Shown: positions 50,129 through 61,624 of the stretch, one piece after another | Layout of the letters: each line of letters begins with the position of its first letter | Position numbering within the stretch: position 1 is the stretch's first letter | Position numbers and translations under genes: made by a program | NCBI GenBank assembly: GCA_029582155.1 | Contig: CM055907.1 | Location: 35,351,492-35,415,491 of the forward strand | Reading direction: 5' to 3' | From: Panopea generosa | Taxonomy: Eukaryota > Mollusca > Bivalvia > Adapedonta > Hiatellidae | Length of the DNA stretch: 64,000 bases | The notes under the pieces: model-generated | Told to the model about the DNA's origin: nothing | Database searches by the model: none | Seen by the model: only the letters and a program-made list of their open reading frames with translations

Positions 50129-52724
50129 ACACGTCTGGTAGTATCTCAACCAATCACATAAATGTGATGCAATAAAATGTTCGGTAGCATTTCCGGAGAT
50201 TGTCCAGTCACGAGAAATATTTACAACAAAGGTGAGTCGTCTTGAATGTTTCGGTATTTTTCTCGTGTTTAATAATGAAAATGAAACATCGGGGGATGTT
50301 GCACGGTATGTTTATGAATTCTCTGTTAACACATGCAGGTTCTTTTCAGATTCGATGCTTTGTTTGTCTGTAATCACTTTTGGACACGAAACGGCCATGG
50401 CGATTTTTGTCAATTTTCGGCATTAGGTGCAGTTACCAAATAATTTTTATTACCTATTGTCCCAAGGACTGTATCTTAAATTGGCTTTAAATTTTTTATT
50501 GTATATACCTGAGAAGGTATTGTATTAAAAAAAACGCCACATGCCATCATTTTCGAAAGCAAATTGATTTTGTACATGGTGTTATGGTTCGGAAATATAT
50601 GACGGTTCTGTGAGGCATGTTATGGTTTGGCTGCATTGAAACTCGCTTTTTAAAAATATTTATGTTTTCCAATGTATATAATCTTAATCTTATGAATTGG
50701 CAAAAGTAAAAGTATGTTGAAATCTAATTTTTACACATGTTTTAGAAAATCATAAAGCAGGTGAGAGTAACTGTGGGTTGTTTTTATGACGTAGCTTTAT
50801 ATCTCTTTGAAGGCAAATTTTGCCGCAAGTTAATACAAATAAACCCATGAAGCGCTTGTGGTAAATACGACGATGACTTGACCAAAAATATAAATTCTTA
50901 AATAATAACCTGTAACTTTTACAAAACTTTGGTCGAGTATTTATGTTAAATATGTTTATATTCAAGTAAATAGTTTCACCCTCTTTACATTTCGAATACC
51001 ACTTGATCGTGATTTATAAATCTGTTTATTGTTTGCCTTAATAACTTAAAAACGTAAATCATTTTCAGATTGCGGATGGCAAATGCAAAAGGACGTAAAA
51101 GTTATTTTTATACAGAAAAGAAATATACCACTTCAAGATCAAGGATTCAAAAATGAAATTGGCAAACATTCATTGAAGTCATTTTCATGTGAAAACAAGT
51201 GCGCCAGCAACTCTCAAGAGAAAACTGCATGGCTCACACAAATGTTTCACGCCATTTATATCGCCATTACTGGGGAAAGTAAAAACTGTGTCTCCAATTG
51301 TATTCATTCTGAGAGGGAAGCGAATATTTAACCAAATCAAAACGTGTTTAGAGTACAGGAAAAACGACACACTTGATACGTCTGCTAAGTCTGTAGATAG
51401 TGATTGTAGTGAATTAGAGGCAGCAACAAAGTCTAACGAAGATTTCTTATGTTTAGCCTATTGACTAAAATAACGAAAATTCATCTGAATTTTATCAAAT
51501 TCCTGCGGTTAGTTTCAAGAGATGAATTTCCCTTGGACAATGTTGCATTCTGCCAGTTTACCATTTAGTTACATAAGTGAACAAATTACATGCAACAACG
51601 TTCAACGGTGTGTATGTTCTCATCTTCAATATAAATGTATTTTTCATTTGACAATTCTTTATCATAATCAACATCCTCAACATACAGAAAGGTATTTAAA
51701 TAAAACAAGCTGGTCAACCTACATGTACCACAGTAAGTGTGCAATCCTTAGGGCAACTGGAAATGAAATCACTTCGAGTATAAAACATTGTATTTTAACC
51801 CATGCAGTTTCCTTTACGGTACATTTAGGGGGAAATCTCATTACCATCAAATTTATATCCGTTTTCTGAAATCGGCATTCACATGCCATATCTCTTTTAT
51901 TTAAATGAGCATTTTTATTTTCAATAGAAGGTTATGGGTTATAATTTGAGTTTTTTGTCATTACTAAGTCTTAAAGTTCCCATAAAAACTACTTTTGTTT
52001 TGTTTTAATTTCATCAATCAAATTTGGAGCAATTTTTAGGCGCATTTACCCAAGTTGTACACACATGCGTTTGTTTGCCTAACTAAAATTAGTTTTTTGT
52101 ATATAAAACTATTTAAAACAAGCAATTGATGACTGTTTACCAATACACGTTTTAATAATTATAAACACATAATGGGTGCTTGACAAGCTATACATACTAC
52201 TTTGTTTATAGCATGGTTTAATTTGATACTTCTTTGCTATAAATCTATTGCATCAAAATCCACATATAAGACCCGACAACAACTCAATAACAAAATGCAG
52301 TATTAATTCTACGAGAATAATTATAATTAGCCTCTTTGCTTACATACTACAAGAATAAAAAAAACAAAGCAAATACATATTATGCAAATAAATGAAGTAC
52401 TGCAAGTAGTAAGAATATATGGATTGATTTCTGTCAGTATCGTCTTCAATTATGACCGAAGATTAAGGAACATGGAATAAGTTATATAAAAAGGTTATTA
52501 TTACTACCATTACTCAAAGCAACTTCCATTTAAAGTTGTTCATACGGCAATTGCACACGAATACGTTAGAAAGATGTTATACTCTTTGAATGCATTCAAA
52601 AGTAAAAGCAATTTCGTTTTTATAATAATATATGTAAACAATTATGCAAATGTTAGTACAGTTTAATTCATGATTATAAAATATGTTTTTTAATCTCATG
52701 CATATTATGCACAGACATGTATTC
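50129..52724. other. Intergenic DNA between gene A and gene B
   Basis: No recognised gene. Small open frames occur at 50232-50426, 51083-51331, 51189-51464 and 51522-51869. None has a known motif. Confidence 0.4.
51189..51464 (+). CDS. Uncertain open frame, possible exon or decayed gene piece
   Basis: About 91 codons with a varied, protein-like composition: a basic segment (LKRKLHGSHKCF), a hydrophobic middle and an acidic end. It overlaps in another frame with 51083-51331, which follows an acceptor-like TTTTCAG at 51068. It could be a fragment of a degraded gene with a frameshift. I recognise no family. Confidence 0.15.
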   Translation: MKTSAPATLKRKLHGSHKCFTPFISPLLGKVKTVSPIVFILRGKRIFNQIKTCLEYRKNDTLDTSAKSVDSDCSELEAATKSNEDFLCLAY

Positions 52725-53215
52725 TCACTTGGAACAAACAACACACGTGAGTTCTCTGCCTGCCACGTATCTAGGACAAGGAAGTGCCCCACAGACAGGT
52801 TCAACGCGGTAGAGATATTTAGAATCCTCGCTCTTCCAACCCCCTGGATCTGCTTCCGGTGCTTCGTCGATACACGTGTATTGCGTAGCAGATTTATGGC
52901 TATAATGTCCAGCCATGAGATACCCGTGGTACTCTAAATTCCAACCTGACTTACATTTATTCCAAGCCGGAATCATGATGGCAGTTGTACGTAAAATACT
53001 TCTGCATACAGCACAGGGGACATTGTTGTTAGACAATGAGTTTGCATTTAAATTTGTTTTGTCGAAACCTCTAAAATTGTCGTTGTATTCCACACCATAT
53101 ACGGGCGCAGATCCACTATTACCAGAATCAAATACGCCCCACATTGGATCGTATGGAAGACAAGTAAATTCCGCTACACCTCCAACGGCATCGTATTTAG
53201 AACTACCAGCAGAGC
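52725..53215 (-). CDS. Gene B exon 4
   Basis: The acceptor is TATATTTCAG before 53215. It encodes GSAGSSKYDAVGGVAEFTCL onward to CVVCSK and TGA. It must be joined to exon 3 across the repeat-filled intron, with the Gly codon split G/GC. Confidence 0.93.
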
Positions 53216-56200
53216 CTGAAATATAATATAATACTTGAATTATGTTAGATTAAATCATAAACTTTATTTGCTTTTATAAATACGATTGCAGTATCATATT
53301 TATAAAAAATACATCAGGAGATTAGTCTTTTTAATTGTAAATGCCAATGTTTTAGTTTTGAAAATCTTGCGAGTAAAACAAATTTTATATCAAAAATGAT
53401 TTTATACTGGGATAATCAATGCAATATTTGTGTTGCGTAAACAGCAAACATTTTACAAAATTTTGAAAATATCCATTTAATTTTGCATTGAAACTTGCAA
53501 ACCAAATTCTTCTTTCTGTACTATTTCAAAAAATAAGTATGAAAAACGAAGTTTATATATTTATCACTACAAAAACAACCTGATACATAGTTAATATTTT
53601 TCTCTTTAAATTGTGATTGCAAAATGTAAAAACAACAACTCTAAAATGGACACATGCTTTTTATAGAATGGATTCAAAGATAATGTCCCGACTGTTGCTA
53701 ACTAATAGACATTTTATTTTATGTGACTTTCATTTCAGTCTTCTCCCATTCTTTTAATGTATATGAAATGCAGCATGTTCATGCCCACATGGTATTTATT
53801 TAACGAAATACTTTCTGTTTTTATCTCAATGATAAAACTCAATATATCGTCGTTTTTTAAACGGACAAACTTTGAGTAATGTCATTTTTAGGGAAAGGAA
53901 ACTCAAATATTTAGAAATGTTTAAAAACTTAGACATGCAAAGAACTTAATGAGTTTACATATTTTGGAAATAAGAACTTCGAAGTTCCCACCAATTCTTC
54001 TACCACAACAATGCAAATAGCTTAGTATTATCATGTTCACATCTTTCAAAATTTTATGTCGCTATACCGTTATATACTTGTTCTATGTAAAGTTTCAGAC
54101 AGTATACATACCGCTATATACGTGTTCTATGTAATGTTTCAGCCAGTATACATACCGTTATATGCTTGTTCTAGGTAAAGCTTCAGTCAGTATACATACC
54201 GCTATATACTTGTTCTATGTAATGTTTCAGCCAGTATACATACCGTTATATGCTTGTTCTATGTAAAGTTTCAGCCAGTATACATATCGCAATATACTAG
54301 TTTTGTGTAAAGTTTCAGCCAGTATACATACCGCTATGTACTTGTTATATGTAAAGTTTCAGTCAGTATGCATACCGCTATATACTTGTTCTATGTAAAG
54401 TTCCAATCAGTATACATACCGCTATGTACTTGTTCTATATAAAGTTTCAGTCAGTATACATACCACTATATATATGTTCTATGTAAAGTTTAAGTCAGTA
54501 TGCATACCGCTATATACTTGTTCTATGTAAGGTTCCAGTCAGTATACATACCGCTACATACTTGTTCTATGTAAAGTTCCAGTCAGTATACATACCGCTA
54601 TGTACTTGTTCTATGTAAAGTTCCAGTCAGTATACGTACCGCTATGTACTTGTTCTATGTAAAGTTCCAGTCAGTATACATACCGCTATGTACTTGTTCT
54701 ATGTAAAGTTCCAGTCAGTATACATACCGCTACATACTTGTTCTATGTAAAGTTTCAGTCAGTATACATACCGCTATGTACTTCTTCTATGTAAAGTTCC
54801 AGCCAGTATACATACCGCTTTATACTTTTTCTATGTAAAGTTTCAGCCAGCATACATACCACTGTATACTTGTTCTATACAATGTTTCAGTTAGTATACC
54901 TACCGCTATATACTTGTTCTATGTAAAGTTTCAGCCAGTATACAGACCGCTATATTCTTGTTCTATATAAAGTTTCAGTCAGTATACATACCGCTATATA
55001 CTTGTTCTATGTAATGTTCCAGTCAGTATACATACTGTTATATACTTCTTCTATGTAAAGTTTCAGCCAGTATACATACCATTATATACTTGTTCTATAT
55101 AAAGTTTCAGTCAGTATACATACCGCTATATATATGTTCTATGTAAAGTTTCAGCCAGTATACATACCGCTATGTACTTGTTCTATGTAAAGTTTCAGTC
55201 AGTATACATACCACTATATATATGTTCTATGTAAAGTTTAAGTCCATATACATACCGCTATATATTTGTTCTATGTAAAGTTTCAGTCAGTATACATACC
55301 GCTATATACTTGTTCTATGTAAAGTTTCAGTCAGTATACATACCGCTATATACTTGTTCTATGCAATGTTTCAGCCGGTATACATACCGCTATATACTTG
55401 TTCTATGTAAAGATTCAGTCAGTATACATACCACTATATATATATATGTTCTATGTAAAGTTTAAGTCAGTATACATACCGCTACATACTTGTTCTATGT
55501 AAAGTTTCAGTCAGTATACATACCGCTATATACTTGTTCAATACAATGTTTCAGCCGGTATACATACCGTTATATACTTGTTCTATGTAAAGATTCAGTC
55601 AGTATACATACCGCTGTATTCTTGTTCTATACAATGTTTCAGCCAGTATACAAACCGCTATTTACTTGCTTTATGTAATGTTTCAGCCAGTATAGATACC
55701 ACTATATACTTGTTCTATGTAAAGTTTCAGCCAGCATACATACCACTGTATACTTGTTCAATACAATGTTTCAGCCAGTATACAAACTACTGTTTACTTG
55801 CTCTATGTTATGTTTCAGCCAGTATACATACCGCTATATACTTGTTCTATGTAAAGATTCAGCCAGTAAACATATCGTTAAATACTTGTTCTATGTAAAG
55901 TTTCAGCCAGTATACATACCGCTATATACTTGTTCTATACAATGTTTCAGCCATAGAAATACCGCTCTATACTTGTTCTATGTAAAGTTTCAGCCAGTAT
56001 ACATACCGCTATATACTTGTTCTATACAATGTTTCAGCCAGTATACATACCGCTATATACTTGTTCTATGTAAAGTTTCAGCCAGTATACATACCGCTAT
56101 ATACTTGTTCTATACAATGTTTCAGCCAGTATACATACCGCTATATACTTGTTCTATACAATGTTTCAGCCAGTATACATACCGCTATATACTTGTTCTA

Positions 56201-59200
56201 TACAATGTTTCAGCCAGTATACATACCGCTATATACTTGTTCTATGTAAAGTTTAAGCCAGTATACATACCGCTATATACTTGTTCTATGTAAAGTTTCA
56301 GCCAGTATACATACCGCTATATACTTGTTTTATGCAATGTTTCAGTCAGTATACATACTGCTATATAATTGTTCTATGTAATGTTTTAGTCAGTATACAT
56401 ACTGCTCTATACTTGTTCTATGTAAAGTTTCAGCAAGTATACATACCGCTATATACTTGTTCTGTGTAAAGTTTCATCCAGTATACATATCGTTATATAT
56501 TTGTTCTATACAATATTTCAGTCGGTATATTTATCACATGTTATACTTGTTCTATATAATGTTTTAGTAAGTATACATACCGTAATGTACTTGTTCTATA
56601 CAATGTTTCATTCAGTATTCATACCACTATATACTTGTTCTATGTAAAGTTTCAGTCAGTATACATACCGTTATATACTTGTTCTATAAAATGTTTTAGT
56701 CAGTATAAATACTGCTATATACTTGTTCTATGTAATGTTTCAGTCAGTATACATACCATTATATACTTGTTCTATGTAAAGTTTCAGTCAGTATACATAC
56801 CGTTGTATACTTGTTCTATGTAAAGTTTCAGTCAGTATACATACCACTATATACTTGTTCTATGTAATGTTTCAGCCAGTATACATGTCGTTATGAACGT
56901 GTTCTATATAATGTTGCAGCCAGTATACATGTCGTTATAAACGTGTTCTATATACTCTTTCAGCCAGTGTACATGCCGTTATTTACGTGTTCTATATAAT
57001 GTTTCAGCCAGTATACATGTCGTTATAAACGTGTTCTATATAATGTTGCAGCCAGTATACATGTCGTTATAAACGTGTTCTATATAATGTTGCAGCCAGT
57101 ATACATGTCGTTATAAACGTGTTCTATATAATGTTGCAGCCAGTATACATGTCGTTATTAACGTGTTCTATATAATGTTTCAGCCAGTATACATGTCGTT
57201 ATAAACGTGTTCTATATAATGTTTCAGCCAGTATACATGTCGTTATAAACGTGTTCTATATAATGTTGCAGCCAGTATACATGTCGTTATAAACGTGTTC
57301 TATATAATGTTGCAGCCAGTATACATGTCGTCATAACCGTGTTCTATATAATGTTTCAGCCAGTATACATGTCGTAATAAACGTGTTCTATATAATGTTT
57401 CAGCCAGTATACATGTCGTTATAAACGTGTTCTATATAATGTTGCAGCCAGTATACATGTCGTTATTAACGTGTTCTATACAATGTTTCAGCCAGTATAC
57501 ATGTCGTTATAAACGTGTTCTATACAATGTTGCAGCCAGTATACATGTCGTTATTAACGTGTTCTATACAATGTTGCAGCCAGTATACATGTCGTTATTA
57601 ACGTGTTCTATATAATGTTTCAGCCAGTATACATGTCGTTATAAACTTGTTCTATATAATGTTGCAGCCAGTATACATGTCGTTATAAACTTGTTCTATA
57701 TAATGTTTCAGCCAGTATACATGTCGTTATAAACGTGTTCTATACAATGTTGCAGCCAGTATACATGTCGTTATAAACGTGTTCTATATAATGTTTCAGC
57801 CAGTATACATGTCGTTATAAACGTGTTCTATATAATGTTTCAGCCAGTATACATGTCGTTATAAACGTGTTCTATACAATGTTGCAGCCAGTATACATGT
57901 CGTTATAAACGTGTTCTATATAATGTTTCAGCCAGTATACATGTCGTTATAAACGTGTTCTATATAATGTTTCAGCCAGTATACATGTCGTTATAAACGT
58001 GTTCTATACAATGTTGCAGCCAGTATACATGTCGTTATAAACGTGTTCTATACAATGTTTCAGCCAGTATACATGCCGTTATAAACGTGTTCTATATAAT
58101 GTTTCAGCCAGTATACATGTCGTTATAAACTTGTTCTATATAATGTTGCAGCCAGTATACATGTCGTTATAAACGTGTTCTATATAATGTTGCAGCCAGT
58201 ATACATGTCGTTATAAACGTGTTCTATATAATGTTTCAGCCAGTATACATGTCGTTATAAACGTGTTCTATACAATGTTGCAGCCAGTATACATGTCGTT
58301 ATAAACGTGTTCTATACAATGTTTCAGCCAGTATACATGCCGTTATAAACGTGTTCTATATAATGTTTCAGCCAGTATACATGTCGTTATAAACTTGTTC
58401 TATATAATGTTGCAGCCAGTATACATGTCGTTATAAACGTGTTCTATATAATGTTGCAGCCAGTATACATGTCGTTATAAACGTGTTCTATATAATGTTG
58501 CAGCCAGTATACATGTCGTTATTAACGTGTTCTATATAATGTTTCAGCCAGTATACATGTCGTTATATACCTGTTCTATATAATGTTTCAACCAGTATAC
58601 AGGTCGTTATATACCTGTTCTATATAATGTTTCAACCAGTATACATACCGCTTTATACCTGATCTATATAATGTTTCAGCCATACATACCGTTATACACT
58701 TGTTCTGTATAAGGATCTTTTGGACAACTTGAACGTCCCCATCGTGTATACGTGGCTCCACCTGGTAGGGTTGAAATGTCAAATAAATCAAATTAAACTG
58801 GTTAGCTGCAAAACATTACTTTCAACATGTATTGAACTACTATTGGGATATTTCAAACCTTAAACTCTAAAATTCATGCAATTAATTACAGTTACTAGTA
58901 TATAAATTGCCGGTAAAACCGCCTTTAAACACGTACATACTAGCAACTTTCAGATAAGTTTAAACTGTTTGATTTTACTTTGTGAACAAGTTCTTACAAC
59001 TTAGGCAAATCACGCTCGAAGTGTTCTTGGGTATAACCAGTAATATGCATATATGGAAAAAGTTTCCCGCTAAAGAACACCACACATAGCCGTGGCGGAG
59101 GATCAAACCCACGACCCTCCGATCGTGGATTCGGTGCCCTACCACTGGACTACTGGCTCCGCATGTTTATTTATAATTTAAGTTTATTTATAAATCAGAG

Positions 59201-60018
59201 TTTATTACTATATCGGTATCTATTTAGTGAATATATATACAATGTGGTTAGTCTTATACCATTGTCATTATGTCATGTTGTATATACTAATATAGTTACA
59301 TGCATAACATGTTAAATGAACACCTTAACTTAATACTAAGGTTATTTATTCGATAGAACTGTTTCTTACCATAACCTGCCTGGGCCTCGTCCGAAGAACG
59401 TCGCTGTCGGTCAGTTCCATCTTCGGAATCCTCAACCTAAAATAAGTATTTTGTATTCTGCAGTTTTCACTTTCAGTATTATTATTCAAGCTACAAGTGG
59501 CTGATATTACGATGCATTTGAAGTAAAAGACCTAAAGCTAAAAAGCATTGTTATCAAAAAAACACATTGATCATATTGAGGAGCAAACACCCCGGTTAAA
59601 GCTAATGAGATATGTAACAGTTCATGTTCCAAACAATGTAAACGTTGGACACTTTAACAGTGGTTACTTATTGCAGGTAAATCGTTTTAGAGATGATTTC
59701 TAACTTAATGAGCTTTACATAATCTAAACAGTGTTAGTTATATCTGGTTATTTCTTGCCTTTGAAAAACGGGTAGTCGACATGATTTATTAATTTAAATC
59801 AAATAGCATTAATGTATTCTTACCTGATATTGGTCAGTGGTAGAAGGAGTAGTTGCTTTTTCAGGTTTGTCATACAGCACATTACTATCCACCGCAGCAT
59901 CTGTGTCTGGCCTGTCTTCTTCCAAGTCTTGATCAATCGGATTGACATTTATACCATTCACAAAACATGCTGAAATACCAACCATCACAAAAAATTGTAT
60001 GCTACAAGTAATAGCCAT
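52725..60018 (-). CDS. Gene B: secreted short-chain collagen C4-like protein (4 exons, 274 aa)
   Basis: Exons on the minus strand: 60018-59824, 59436-59370, 58761-58690 and 53215-52725. Coding lengths 195+67+72+491 total 825 nt, exactly 275 codons including TGA. Splice sites are GT-AG with the same phases (0, 1, 1) as gene A. Residues 1-21 form a signal peptide, followed by an acidic, Thr-rich propeptide and DRQRR with RQRR at residues 75-78, as in gene A. The C4-like domain starts at GGATYTRWGR and has 10 cysteines, CLPYDPMWG, WNLEYHGYLMAGH and ELTCVVCSK. No Gly-X-Y collagen repeats are present. Its intron 3 is 5474 bp against 1503 bp in gene A because of the minisatellite at 54060-58680. 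Tandem orientation, equal exon lengths and shared upstream sequence indicate recent duplication. Biochemical function is unknown; secretion and furin-type maturation are inferred. Confidence 0.9.
53216..54059. other. Non-repeat part of gene B intron 3
   Basis: AT-rich intronic sequence between exon 4 and the minisatellite; I see no other element in it. Confidence 0.6.
54060..58680 (-). repeat. 44-bp minisatellite made of exon 3 end plus splice-donor copies (about 105 units)
   Basis: On the gene's strand a distal unit reads ACATAGAACAAGTATATAGC, then G, then GTATGTATACTGACTGAAA. The first part is a copy of the last ~25 bases of exon 3 (encoding YIEQVYN), and the rest is a copy of the start of intron 3 (GTATGTATGGCTGAAAC in the real gene). 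Two subfamilies exist: units at 54060-56870 keep the donor-like GGTATGTA, while units at about 56880-58560, next to exon 3, read GACATGTA and so lack the GT. A few intermediate units bridge to the exon at 58560-58690. The unit shares its origin with exon 3, so the array grew out of the gene. It is unrelated to the other 44-bp array at 11.5-24.4 kb. Confidence 0.93.
58690..58761 (-). CDS. Gene B exon 3
   Basis: 72 bp between the acceptor CCCTACCAG and the donor GTATGTATG. It encodes GGATYTRWGRSSCPKDPYTE and then QVYN. Its last bases and donor are the template of the adjoining minisatellite. Confidence 0.92.
59092..59163 (-). mobile_element. tRNA-derived SINE head in gene B intron 2
   Basis: On the minus strand an A box TAGTCCAGTGGT (59152-59141) and a B box-like GGGTTTGATCC (59110-59100, one change from consensus). 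The ends GCGGAG and CTCCGC are complementary like an acceptor stem, but the T-arm does not pair well, so I do not call a functional tRNA. Confidence 0.65.
59370..59436 (-). CDS. Gene B exon 2
   Basis: 67 bp between ATTTTAG and the donor GTAAGA. It encodes VEDSEDGTDRQRRSSDEAQA and then GY, including the furin-like site, and is five codons longer than gene A exon 2. Confidence 0.9.
59824..60018 (-). CDS. Gene B exon 1 (signal peptide and acidic propeptide)
   Basis: 65 codons from ATG at 60018. Residues 5-20 are hydrophobic, followed by an Asp/Glu-rich part and TTPSTTDQYQ, then the donor GTAAGA. Phase 0 matches gene A. Confidence 0.87.
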
Positions 60019-61620
60019 TTTCTAATAATTGGAAAGTCATTTATTTGTCACCTTTAGTATACACATGTACCACTGGATTTTTTTTACAAAGTACGCGCCT
60101 TCGACAAACACAGAACACTCAATGATTTCATTGTTTACTGCGTTTTATTTCCATGTATAGCATATCAAGGATGCAATCACGATATTTTATTTGCTGTATC
60201 TATTGGTTGTTGTCCATGTCTAATATCTGACGGTGCTTGGACACTTGATTCGCGTCTTTGTTAAGTACACAACTTGCGTATTGTTGACCTTTGAAGAGAG
60301 TTAAAATCACAAGACGGCTGTTAAATTAACGGGCGAACTAATTACCAGTTAAATAGGTTTTTTCCTCGTTCCTTATTCGTCTGTGTTGTTTCACCCAGGA
60401 CCAGGATGTCTCGTATATCTTAAAACATTTAAAGTTGCATTGTGACTTGAATAACATATTTTCACTACGATCTGATAAAGGAATGCATATGAAGCACACG
60501 CGTTCAAAAAAAGAAAATAGCCGACTCAGTTATATTGAACATGCTTGTGGGAGGTAATGACATATACAACAGCCCTCAAGTCCTCTAACACCGGCTTAAG
60601 CAGTTTTCTATTTTCGAACAGTATTGAATAATCTCAATAAAATACAATTTTTGCATATTAATATAGTTAATATTATTATTATATTCGTTAATATATTATT
60701 TTGTAAACCCAAATTATGTAATAATGCTTTCCTTGGTAGTCCAATAACATAAAAAATACTTTCCTTCCATTGCTTTTTTCATAAAATAGTAATGGCATTA
60801 TGTGCTCATTAAGAAAAAGGTATAGTATCATGAAAAAATTCCTAGATGAAAAACTTTCAGGTAGGAAGTTATATTATAAAGTTAAGTACATAAAAATTGA
60901 AAATATATAGTATTTGCAAAGAATGGGACATATGCCAACGGAACTAAACAGTGTGTGGTGTTTTTACGGATAAACCAAAATTAACTAAACGGACACAAGT
61001 GTGTGTTCTATAAGAATATGCAGTTGGTATCTTACAAGAAACAAAACACTGAAATAATTAAAACCAAAACTATCATTTACAAACGTCCCAGATTTTAGAA
61101 TTCCAAATTTAACATTTCTTCCGAGAAGCCAAAAGTCCCAGAGTTGGTTGGGCGTTTTTTCACAAATCCAAGATGGCCACCAAAATGGCAGCCTTCATGT
61201 TATAATATTTAATCTGATAGAAAACACTGCAAGTATTTAAATTTAGATTTATTGTGTTGTTGGAAGTTTTATTACATGTCTTGTGATCAAAACGAGTAAA
61301 ATGATGGTTGACACATGTACAGCAAGTCAAAATAAAGGACAAAATGACCGCAAAAATATGAAAAGAGATGACCATTTTACTGCAAATATACACATTTTGT
61401 TGAATGCTTCGGTCTTATTTTTCTTTATATAGGAAATGTATGTTGATTCCGAAAAAAAACATTATTTACTAACGGCTGTTGGTGCGGTTGGTCACAAATC
61501 GAATATGATCTTACATTGAAATGCATGTTATAATATATAATCAGATAGAAAACACTGCAAAGTGTTAAAATTTAGATTTATTGTGTAATATGACAGGTGC
61601 TATGGTAAAAAAAGTCATTT
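60019..61620. other. Upstream flank of gene B
   Basis: 60200-60330 resembles the region upstream of gene A (see 48875-49060). A 63-bp direct repeat pair lies at 61196-61258 and 61524-61587, containing CATGTTATAATAT and GATAGAAAACACTGCAA. The minus-strand frame at 61160-61393 spans the first of these copies and has no recognised motif. No gene is called. Confidence 0.45.
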
Positions 61621-61624
61621 TTCA

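Noticed and set aside
52915-53226. Plus-strand open frames over gene B exon 4 (also 52683-52937)
   Set aside because: They are antisense shadows of the clearly coding exon.
55490-57615. Plus-strand open frames with repeated CFSQYTYRYILV-type peptides
   Set aside because: They are the reverse strand of the exon-derived 44-bp repeat in gene B intron 3.
59092-59163. Functional tRNA gene
   Set aside because: A and B boxes and a possible acceptor stem are present, but the T-arm does not pair and the B box deviates. A SINE head or tRNA pseudogene fits better.
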